Shown: piece after piece, positions 57,246-64,000 of the stretch
Layout: each line of letters starts with the position of its first letter
How positions within the stretch are numbered: position 1 is the first letter of the stretch
NCBI GenBank assembly: GCA_017544005.1
Contig: JAFYEZ010000037.1
Location: 1 to 64,000 of the forward strand
Reading direction: 5' to 3'
Source: Bacteroidales bacterium
GTDB lineage: Bacteria; Bacteroidota; Bacteroidia; Bacteroidales; UBA932
Length of the DNA stretch: 64,000 nucleotides
Made by a program: the position numbers and the translations under genes
The notes under the pieces: model-generated
The model's input: only the letters and a program-made list of their open reading frames with translations
What the model was told of the DNA's origin: nothing
The model's database searches: none

Positions 57246-58457
57246 ATGGAACCTTTATTCGAAAGACATCTTGAATATCTAACTGACGTCCCCACTGCTT
57301 TTGAGCGTGAACTGATGCAAACGATTGACTGGGACTCACGCTTGATTCTTATCCGTGGCCCCAAGGGCGTCGGAAAATCCACGCTGATGCAGCAGTACCT
57401 ACTGAAGCATTATGAGGTGACGGACAGACACGCCCTGTACTGCTCAGCGGACTCCTCCTATTTCTCCACACATACGCTTCTGGATACGGCGGCGGCTTTT
57501 GTCCGCCAGGGCGGAAGGCATCTGTTTATTGACGAGATTCATAAGTACGACGGGTGGAGCAGGGAGATCAAGGAGATTTATGATCTCTACAAGGGACTGA
57601 AGGTCGTATTGAGCGGTTCGTCTCTTATCCAGTTGAATGACGGACAGGCAGATCTGTCCAGAAGGCAGGACGTGTATGATATGAGCGGCCTCTCTTTTCG
57701 AGAGTACCTTTGGTTCCGGACAGGGAAGAAGGTGGAGCCCATTTCGCTGGAGCGGCTGCTTGCGGATGCCGGCACTTTCTGTTCGAAGGTTCGTTCTGTT
57801 TACAGGCCGCTGGAGTTCTTCGACGATTATTTGCAGATGGGTTATTATCCATTCTCTTTCGAGAAGAAGAAGACCTATAAGACTCTCATAGAAAATGTCG
57901 GCGCATACATAATCGATACAGAGCTGACTAAGTACCGCGGCGTCAGCCAAGAGAATACCCGCAAAATCAGGGCTTTATTGCAAGTAATCGCCGGCATGCT
58001 TCCGTATCAGGTAGATCTCTCCAAACTGTCCAAGAGCGTGAGTATCGACCGGGTGACGCTGATTCGCTATTTGAAGTATTTGGACGAGGCGCATCTTACC
58101 AGGAATCTATTCTCGGAGGTTGACCGAATCACAGATTTGCAAAAGCCGGACAAACTATTGCTGGACAACACAAATCTGATATATGCTTACTGCGCAAAAG
58201 CCCCGGAAACGGGCACGGTGCGAGAAACTTTCTTCTGCAACCAGCTTTCTGCCGCAGGGCACCTCGTGGAATACGGCGGAATCAAGACGGGAGACTTCCG
58301 AATTGACAAAAACCATGTGATAGAGGTCGGTGGCGCTGGAAAGGACTTTTCTCAAATCAGCGACGAGGATATTTCAAGTGCAGCGCTGGCTGTGGACAAT
58401 GTAGATATCGCCAGCCGGAAGAAGATTCCGCTTTGGGCCTTCGGCTTTTTGTATTGA
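57246..58457 (+). CDS. AAA/DUF4143-type P-loop ATPase
   Basis: The ATG at 57246 opens MEPLF; a TTG-initiated extension to 57201 would run through the promoter and operator. The 403-residue product has Walker A G38-P-K-G-V-G-K-S-T46, Walker B L-F-I-D-E-I-H near residue 100 and sensor-like L-S-G-S-S-L. A winged-helix-like middle follows, and the DUF4143-type C-terminal part ends with G-D-F-R-I-D and V-I-E-V-G-G. These ATPases are numerous in Bacteroidetes and their role is unknown. It is more AT-rich than its neighbours and monocistronic, so lateral acquisition is possible. Confidence 0.88.
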   Translation: MEPLFERHLEYLTDVPTAFERELMQTIDWDSRLILIRGPKGVGKSTLMQQYLLKHYEVTDRHALYCSADSSYFSTHTLLDTAAAFVRQGGRHLFIDEIHKYDGWSREIKEIYDLYKGLKVVLSGSSLIQLNDGQADLSRRQDVYDMSGLSFREYLWFRTGKKVEPISLERLLADAGTFCSKVRSVYRPLEFFDDYLQMGYYPFSFEKKKTYKTLIENVGAYIIDTELTKYRGVSQENTRKIRALLQVIAGMLPYQVDLSKLSKSVSIDRVTLIRYLKYLDEAHLTRNLFSEVDRITDLQKPDKLLLDNTNLIYAYCAKAPETGTVRETFFCNQLSAAGHLVEYGGIKTGDFRIDKNHVIEVGGAGKDFSQISDEDISSAALAVDNVDIASRKKIPLWAFGFLY

Positions 58458-58469
58458 TCCTTTTTCCTA

Positions 58470-58513
58470 AAAAAACTTCCCCGGGGCCGAGGGGCTCCGG
58501 GGAAGCGTTTGTT
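58470..58513. terminator. bidirectional terminator between ATPase and SusD genes
   Basis: CTTCCCCGG and CCGGGGAAG make a 9-bp perfect stem with A-tract on one side and TTTGTTT on the other. It serves the convergent ATPase (stop 58457) and SusD (stop 58531) genes. Confidence 0.75.
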
Positions 58514-58530
58514 TCAGGCGGAACGAGCCG

Positions 58531-60153
58531 TTAGAGTTCGTTCTGGACCATCAGCGGGTTGGCGGAGAGTTCCTGTTCAGGAATCAGCCACTGCCAGCGT
58601 TTGTCGCCTGCAGGAATCACGCGAGCCTCTTCACCGAGCGAAGCACCATACATATCATAGTTGGATGCCAGCGGGTCGAGGTTGGTCGGAGCGGAGGTTG
58701 CGCTGTTCTTCCAAGGGCCTTTGTTGTAACCGTCGCGCGGAGCCGGACCACGGTCGCACGGGAGGTTGAGGCGCTTGAGGTCGAGCCAGCGAAGACCGGC
58801 TTCAGCCCAGAGTTCCACGCGGCGCTGCCACATAATCTTCTCGATCAGGGCATCACCAGTTTCGGTAACAGCTGCATAGCCAGGATCACGGTCGTGACCG
58901 AGCTGGTAAACCAGCTGTTGAGCCTTGGTGACGTTCGCACCGCCGCTGCGGGCATAACCCTCTGCTGCAATCAGCATGATTTCGGGCAGACGCATGTAGG
59001 GAACGTCGCGCTCTTCATACTTGGTGACAGGGTCGTCAACCAGCCACTTCTGCGACATGTACGGCGCTTTCTTGCCGGAAGCGTTGACATAGCAGGTGAC
59101 GGTGTACGGATCCGGGAGCCACATGCCCTTGCGGATATCCGATGCCGGAATCGTGTTGTAGAGCAGACAGTTGATGGCGCGGGGGGAGTTTGCGTTATAG
59201 GAAGCTGCGTTGTTGGAGATGAAGTCATGCCAGCTGCGGAGCTTACCGCCGAACTGGGACTGGTCAGTACGCGAAGATGCGCAAGCCCAGAGCCATTCGG
59301 TGTTACTCATTTCGCCGAAGCGGTTTTCAGCCATACCATCTGTATAGGTGTGCGGATCGAGCGCCGCACCCGAGTGGTCAATCACATCCTGAGCCACGGT
59401 AGCGGCGTCAGCCCATTTGCCCATGGTCAGCAGCACGCGGGCCTTGATGCCCTTGGCCACCCATTGGTCGATATGGGATTTGTTGTACTTCTTGTAGTTG
59501 GTGGCTTCCAATTCCACGATAGCGGCATCGATATCCTTGAGAATCTGGGTATAGACGTCTTCCACGGAGGAGCGGGGCAAATTGTCATCGTTATCCTCGA
59601 TGCGGAGGGGCACACCCAATTGGGTATTGTTACCGGCTGCATCATAACGCTGAGCATACGCCTGAACCAGCTGGAAGTGCAGGAAAGCTCTGTAAGCCAG
59701 AGCCTGGCCCTTCACAAATGCGCGCTGGTTGTCGTCGCCCGGGAGATCGTCAATATAAGAAAGGATACGGTTACCGTTGGCAATAATACGATAAAACAGC
59801 TTCCAATAGAGGTTGCAGTCCATGTATTTGTGCGTCAGGTCGCGGTGGTGGATATACTGCTGCGTCTGCTGGAACATCGCATTCGTATAGGTGAAGATAA
59901 AGTCATCCGAGAGGGCTGCCAGATGGAGGCAGAAGGTCGGATAACCACCCTGGCTGTACCAGTCCGTGCTGCAGTTGTGCAGCAGGCGGTGCATACCGTT
60001 GATGTTCATCAAAGCACTCTCAGTCGTGTTCATGATGTCGCCTTCAGACACCTGGTTGGTCGGCTTGGTCTCAAGGAAGTCCTTGGAGCAGGAAGCCAGC
60101 AGTAAACCGGCTGCGGCGAGAACGAAAAGGGTATTGCTAAAAATCTTTTTCAT
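58531..60153 (-). CDS. SusD/RagB-family lipoprotein of the third pair
   Basis: The 540-residue lipoprotein has lipobox L-A-S-C, then K-D-F-L-E-T-K-P-T, the SusD N-terminus. Later motifs are R-A-F-L-H-F-Q-L-V-Q-A-Y, P-Y-M-R-L-P-E-I-M-L-I-A-A-E and R-R-V-E-L-W-A-E-A-G-L-R. It is only distantly similar to the other two SusD proteins here and belongs to a separate importer. It follows SusC by 18 bp and ends at the bidirectional terminator. Confidence 0.95.
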   Translation of the reverse strand: MKKIFSNTLFVLAAAGLLLASCSKDFLETKPTNQVSEGDIMNTTESALMNINGMHRLLHNCSTDWYSQGGYPTFCLHLAALSDDFIFTYTNAMFQQTQQYIHHRDLTHKYMDCNLYWKLFYRIIANGNRILSYIDDLPGDDNQRAFVKGQALAYRAFLHFQLVQAYAQRYDAAGNNTQLGVPLRIEDNDDNLPRSSVEDVYTQILKDIDAAIVELEATNYKKYNKSHIDQWVAKGIKARVLLTMGKWADAATVAQDVIDHSGAALDPHTYTDGMAENRFGEMSNTEWLWACASSRTDQSQFGGKLRSWHDFISNNAASYNANSPRAINCLLYNTIPASDIRKGMWLPDPYTVTCYVNASGKKAPYMSQKWLVDDPVTKYEERDVPYMRLPEIMLIAAEGYARSGGANVTKAQQLVYQLGHDRDPGYAAVTETGDALIEKIMWQRRVELWAEAGLRWLDLKRLNLPCDRGPAPRDGYNKGPWKNSATSAPTNLDPLASNYDMYGASLGEEARVIPAGDKRWQWLIPEQELSANPLMVQNEL

Positions 60154-60171
60154 GGTTACAATCCTCCTTCA

Positions 60172-63100
60172 TTAAAGACCCAGGTTGATACCCACCGTGA
60201 TGGTTCGTGCCGGTTTGGAGAACGAAGCATTCGAGGTGTAGTTGCTGAGCGAGTAGTTGGTGTAGTAACCTCTGCGGGCATTCAACAGGAAGAGGTGGTC
60301 TGCGGAAGCATAAACCTTGATGCTGTTGAGTTGCAGTTTGTTGCAAAGGCTCTTAGGAAGTGCGTAAGCCAGCGTCACGTTGTTGATTTCCAACATGTTG
60401 GTCGTGGTGAACCAACGGGTGGAACGGGTAGCCGTGGTGTTCTCGCTGTAGGAGGAGGAACCAACGGCCTTGGTGCTGGTGGTCAGGATCGCAAAGTCGG
60501 TAACGTCGCCGGGCTGCTTCCAGGATTTGGCTGCATCCACGTGGCGGTTGATGTACGGCTTGTTATCGCCGATGATACCCTGCTGCAGGATGTTGGAATA
60601 ACCACGGTCATAACCGACACCGCCCAACTGGTAGTACAGGTTGAGTGCGAAGGTGAAGTTACCCACGGTGAGGTCGGTGGTGATACCGCCGAATACCTTC
60701 GGAAGCGGGGAACCGCTGTAGTCCTGCTTGGACTGTGCGATAGCCGTCGTGTAGTACTTGCCGTCAATGGTAACGACGTCTGCATTCGTTTCGATACCGT
60801 CGATATATTCATTCGTAACGTTGCCCTCAGCGTCCTTCTTGTAGAAGCCATCACCCAGAGTGAAGTAGTTCAGACCGGTAGCCGGGTCGACGCCCTGCCA
60901 CTGATAGAGCCACCACTCATAGACGGAGTGGCCTTCTTCAATCTTGTTGAAGCTGCTGTTGGTGGTGTAAGCCGGAATCGGCAGATAGGTAATCTTGTTC
61001 TTGAGGATGGAGGCGTTCGCACCGACATTCCATTTCACCTTTTTGGTCTTGATGATGTCATAACCCAACTGCAGCTCGAAACCGCTGTTAAGCAGACCAC
61101 CGTCGTTGGTCGGATAAGAGTTCTTACCCGTGGAAGGAGCGAGGGTCACGTCCATCAGCAGGTTGCTGGTCTGGTGGTGGAAGTATTCGATGGTACCGGT
61201 CAGGCGACGCTTGAAGGCCTGGAACTCGACTGCGACATCCCAGTTGGTATTAACCTCCCACTGGAGATCGAGGTTACCCGGGGAGTCCATCACCTGCGTG
61301 TAGCCCGGCTCGGTGTCGTTCAGCTTCAGCTCGTACAGTGCCATATAAGGCCAGTATTGGCCGAGGTCGTCGTTACCGACGGTACCGATGGATGCACGGA
61401 GTTTCAACTGATCGATCTGGGAAACACCCTTCATGAAGTCTTCGTTGCTGATAATCCAGCTGCCGCCCACGGACCAGAAGTTACCCCAGCGGGATTTGCT
61501 GTAGAAACGCGAGGAACCGTCACGACGGAACGAAGCGGAGAGGTAATACTTGCTCAGGTAGTCGTAGTTGACGCGGCCCAGGTAGCTTTCCGTGCGATAG
61601 TTGTGCTGATAGCCGGAAGGAACCGTGTTGGCGTCGGCGTAGTTGTTGAACTGGTAGTTGGTACCGATCACAATCTGGTTGGCCTTGCCGGAGGTCTCAT
61701 AATCATAGACATACTGATAGGTCTCGTGACCGACCAGCGCGTCAACGTGGTGATCGCCGAAGGACTTGGTCCAGCTCAGCAGCTGGTTGGCCGTGCGCGT
61801 CTGGGTGTTCGAGAAGGTCAGGGTCGCTGAAGAGGAGTGGCCTTTGTAGTCCTCAAAGTACGGAGTTGCGGAGTGAGCGGTGTAACCGCTGTTGTAGATC
61901 GATGCGTTGGCCGTGAACTTCAGGTCGAACGGGAGTTTGATCTCGATGAACGGCTTCACGTTGATGATGTTTCTCTTGTAGTGGCTGTAACGGTTTGCCG
62001 TGTAAGCAGCTACGTTGAAGGAGAAGTCCGTACGGGCAGGAATGACATCATAGGATATACCGTCGGGTTTATAGTATACCTTGAGTCCGTTTTTGAAATC
62101 GTCCGGTTGGTTGTAACCCTCACCGAAGTCGTAGATCTTGTTGCCTGCACCGTCGAGGACATAGGAACCGTCGGCCCAGTGGAGGTGGATCGGGTAGGTC
62201 GGGACGATCTTCAGCACCACGTGATAGGCGTTCTGACGGTCGTTGGCCGAGGTGGAGAGGTTACCGGACTGGTCACTGACGGAACCCGAAGCGTTGACAC
62301 CGAACTTCAGCCATTTCTTTTCGAAGCTGACGTTGGCGCGAGCGGAATAGCGCTCGAAGCCGGTTCCCACCATATAACCCTTGGTGTCCGTGTAGCCGAC
62401 GCTGCCGAAGTAAGTGGTGTACTTGCCTTTACCGGAAGCGGAAATACCATAGTCCTGTACCTGGCCCACACGCTCGGTTGCGCCCAGCCAGTCCACGTCG
62501 TCCTCATAGAGGAACTTAGCGGCAGGGTTGAACTTACCGTCGGTGCCGACCACGTTGTTGAAAGCAGCACCGGTGAACGGATAAAAATCTTCGCGATAAC
62601 CCAGGTTGGTCAGCAGGTCGCCGGAAGCGTTGGTAGCCGCAACATCTGCTGCCTGGCCGTTCAACACGTTCGTGTTATAGAGCTGCTGCCAGTAGTTCTC
62701 CATGTAATCCTGGAGGTTCATGGTCTTGTAGTCTTTCTGCTCACGAGTTACGAAACCGTGGGAGATCTTGACATTGATGGACGGGACTTCACCCTTGCCC
62801 TGCTTGGTGGTGATCATAATCACACCGTTTGCAGCACGGGACCCGTAAAGAGCGGTGGAAGCCGCATCCTTCAGGACGGTGATGGACTCGATGTCGGATG
62901 ACGGGATCGTAGCCAGGTTTCCGGAATAGATCATACCGTCCATGACAATCAGCGGGTCGGTATTACCATTGATGGAGCCGATACCACGTACGGTGATGGT
63001 TGCGTCAGCACCCGGCTGGCCGCCCGCGGAGGTCAGACGAAGACCCGGGGTGGTACCGTTCAGGGTGTTGAGCGGGTTGGTGCTCGGCACGAGTTCGATC

Positions 63101-63486
63101 TTCTCGCCGGAGACCTTGCCGGCAGAACCGGTGAAGGAGGTCTTCGTCGCGGAACCGTAGGCCACGACCATCACCTCGTCCAGGGCGGCTGCGTCCGTAG
63201 CGAGGGATACGTTAATCTGAGCGCGGCCGCCGACAGTGACTTCCTGGTTTTCATAACCGACAGCACTGAAGACGAGAACGCTCTTTGCGTTGGGTACGGA
63301 GATGGAATACTTGCCGTCCGCATCCGCAGCGACACCGGTGGTGGTGCCCTTCACGACGACGCTGGCATACGGGATGCCTGCACCGTCCGAAGCGTCGGAA
63401 ACCGTACCGGTGACTTTAATCTGCGCAAAGGCTGAGCCGGCGAGGGTCAGAAATGCGCACATTAAAAACAGAATACGCTTTTTCAT
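60172..63486 (-). CDS. SusC/RagA-family TonB-dependent transporter of the third pair
   Basis: The 1104-residue transporter has a signal ending near S-A-F-A-Q, a carboxypeptidase-regulatory-like domain (about 25-105) and a plug. The plug has V-M-V-V-A-Y-G, V-R-G-I-G-S-I-N-G, I-V-M-D-G-M-I-Y and L-K-D-A-A-S-T-A-L-Y-G-S-R. The barrel ends in V-G-I-N-L-G-L rather than a terminal Phe. No enzyme follows in the operon. The divergent gene across 140 bp is another amidotransferase-like protein, so that family may process what this pair imports; this is inferred from position only. Confidence 0.95.
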   Translation of the reverse strand: MKKRILFLMCAFLTLAGSAFAQIKVTGTVSDASDGAGIPYASVVVKGTTTGVAADADGKYSISVPNAKSVLVFSAVGYENQEVTVGGRAQINVSLATDAAALDEVMVVAYGSATKTSFTGSAGKVSGEKIELVPSTNPLNTLNGTTPGLRLTSAGGQPGADATITVRGIGSINGNTDPLIVMDGMIYSGNLATIPSSDIESITVLKDAASTALYGSRAANGVIMITTKQGKGEVPSINVKISHGFVTREQKDYKTMNLQDYMENYWQQLYNTNVLNGQAADVAATNASGDLLTNLGYREDFYPFTGAAFNNVVGTDGKFNPAAKFLYEDDVDWLGATERVGQVQDYGISASGKGKYTTYFGSVGYTDTKGYMVGTGFERYSARANVSFEKKWLKFGVNASGSVSDQSGNLSTSANDRQNAYHVVLKIVPTYPIHLHWADGSYVLDGAGNKIYDFGEGYNQPDDFKNGLKVYYKPDGISYDVIPARTDFSFNVAAYTANRYSHYKRNIINVKPFIEIKLPFDLKFTANASIYNSGYTAHSATPYFEDYKGHSSSATLTFSNTQTRTANQLLSWTKSFGDHHVDALVGHETYQYVYDYETSGKANQIVIGTNYQFNNYADANTVPSGYQHNYRTESYLGRVNYDYLSKYYLSASFRRDGSSRFYSKSRWGNFWSVGGSWIISNEDFMKGVSQIDQLKLRASIGTVGNDDLGQYWPYMALYELKLNDTEPGYTQVMDSPGNLDLQWEVNTNWDVAVEFQAFKRRLTGTIEYFHHQTSNLLMDVTLAPSTGKNSYPTNDGGLLNSGFELQLGYDIIKTKKVKWNVGANASILKNKITYLPIPAYTTNSSFNKIEEGHSVYEWWLYQWQGVDPATGLNYFTLGDGFYKKDAEGNVTNEYIDGIETNADVVTIDGKYYTTAIAQSKQDYSGSPLPKVFGGITTDLTVGNFTFALNLYYQLGGVGYDRGYSNILQQGIIGDNKPYINRHVDAAKSWKQPGDVTDFAILTTSTKAVGSSSYSENTTATRSTRWFTTTNMLEINNVTLAYALPKSLCNKLQLNSIKVYASADHLFLLNARRGYYTNYSLSNYTSNASFSKPARTITVGINLGL

Positions 63487-63567
63487 AGATTAATTGTTTG
63501 GGGTTGAAGAATGATATACAATTCTTTTGGATAAAAAGATATTGATGCTAATTCGTGCAAATCGCTC

Positions 63568-63575
63568 CAAATTTA
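63568..63575 (-). promoter_or_regulatory. -7 box TAAATTTG for the third SusC/SusD pair
   Basis: Exact TAnnTTTG match on the minus strand, 81 bp upstream of the SusC ATG, leaving a 5' leader of roughly 75 bases. No -33 TTTG at the usual spacing. Confidence 0.4.
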
Positions 63576-63596
63576 GCGCTTTTTTAAAAGATTTGC

Positions 63597-63604
63597 TAAT
63601 TTTG
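63597..63604 (+). promoter_or_regulatory. -7 box TAATTTTG for the fourth amidotransferase-like gene
   Basis: Exact TAnnTTTG match 22 bp before the ATG at 63627. It lies 21 bp from the opposing SusC -7 box, so the two promoters are back to back and could be co-regulated. Confidence 0.45.
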
Positions 63605-63626
63605 GGCAAAATTGTTTAGAAAACCT

Positions 63627-64000
63627 ATGAGAAAGGCCCTCCCGCTTGGTTTTTGTCTGCTGTTCTGGCTGACATTCACCCCTTTTCCGGCCGCAGGACA
63701 GTACTATAAGGATATCTTCGTGGATGCCGGCATCCACATGAGCGACTACCACGATTTTCCCGTTGCGCGCCTGCTCGGCCTGAGCTGGGAACGCTTCACC
63801 GCCGGGGAGTATCCCGACCACCTCACGTTGCGCGACACCGTCACGCAACGCGCGCTCTACGAAGGGTCCGAACTCGATGAAAACGGCGTTCTGCTCTATC
63901 CGGACGGGGCTCCTCGCTTCCGGATAGTCTATGTCCACGGCGGCCTGGCCACCCGGCACGGCAATTCGATGGGCGAGCGGGGCCGCGACCATTTCCGTGC
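63627..64000 (+). CDS. exported BPL_N/GATase1-like protein, 3' end beyond window
   Basis: The first 124 codons are visible; the frame is still open at the window edge. A signal peptide ends near A-A-G-Q and is followed by Y-Y-K-D-I-F-V-D-A-G-I, then L-G-L-S-W-E-R, L-L-Y-P-D-G-A-P-R-F-R and V-H-G-G. These are the same landmarks in the same order as the proteins at 49068, 51252 and 55736, closest to the last. The region that would hold the catalytic Cys and His-Pro-Glu is not yet reached. It is divergent from the third SusC gene. Confidence 0.82.
   Translation, partial: MRKALPLGFCLLFWLTFTPFPAAGQYYKDIFVDAGIHMSDYHDFPVARLLGLSWERFTAGEYPDHLTLRDTVTQRALYEGSELDENGVLLYPDGAPRFRIVYVHGGLATRHGNSMGERGRDHFR

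Noticed and set aside
1-64000. CRISPR array, rRNA operon, prophage or transposase gene
   Set aside because: No spaced direct-repeat array, no rRNA sequence, and no integrase, transposase or phage structural gene was recognised on either strand.

Overview
The window looks like a chromosome segment of a gut- or rumen-type Bacteroidales bacterium with fairly GC-rich DNA (my impression is upper-50s % GC). Supporting signs are three SusC/SusD outer-membrane pairs, lipoproteins with fimbrillin-like, DUF4988-like, DUF5017-like and BspA leucine-rich modules, GH97 glycosidases, Bacteroidetes-type promoters (-7 box TAnnTTTG) and few Shine-Dalgarno sites. The genus cannot be fixed from this sequence alone; a Rikenellaceae or Cryptobacteroides-like origin is only a guess.

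Layout. 1-2.7 kb: a small lipoprotein, a secreted metallophosphoesterase, then an 830-bp gene-free stretch with inverted and tandem repeats, a strong hairpin and tRNA-Ser(GCU). 2.7-6.9 kb: two GH97 glycosidases behind their own -7 box. 6.9-48.8 kb: one co-directional (minus-strand) polysaccharide-utilisation array of 28 genes whose largest internal gap is 21 bp. It runs from a LacI-type regulator through a cytoplasmic sugar-acid/sugar cassette (DapA/NanA-type lyase, Na+ symporter, ribokinase-like kinase, SIS isomerase, RbsD/FucU mutarotase). It then continues into two successive SusC-SusD-DUF5017 modules with sialidase-like propellers, VCBS/FG-GAP propellers, a sialate O-acetylesterase-type enzyme, two further alpha/beta-hydrolase esterases, a YhcH-family lipoprotein and adhesin-like lipoproteins. 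48.9 kb: tRNA-Pro(UGG).

49.0-57.1 kb: a second, unusual cluster. Three exported proteins share a class-I glutamine-amidotransferase-like (BPL_N-type) domain with an apparently intact Cys/His-Pro-Glu set plus a C-terminal PPC-like domain. They surround two exported serine beta-lactamase-fold hydrolases. A fourth member begins at 63.6 kb, divergent from the third SusC/SusD pair (58.5-63.5 kb), and runs off the window. Between them lies a DUF4143-type ATPase whose promoter is overlaid by two near-identical palindromes.

How the genes fit together (inference). SusC/D pairs import oligosaccharides of an esterified, probably acidic glycan. Surface and periplasmic propellers and esterases trim it, GH97 enzymes remove alpha-linked galactose-type sugars, and the symporter, lyase, kinase and isomerase handle the released monosaccharide under LacI-type control. 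Several enzymes echo sialic-acid use, but no NanE, NagA or NagB homologue is visible, so the true sugar may be another 2-keto-3-deoxy acid or a pentose-like sugar. The exported amidotransferase-like/beta-lactamase-like cluster has no function I can name and is the best candidate for an undescribed system.
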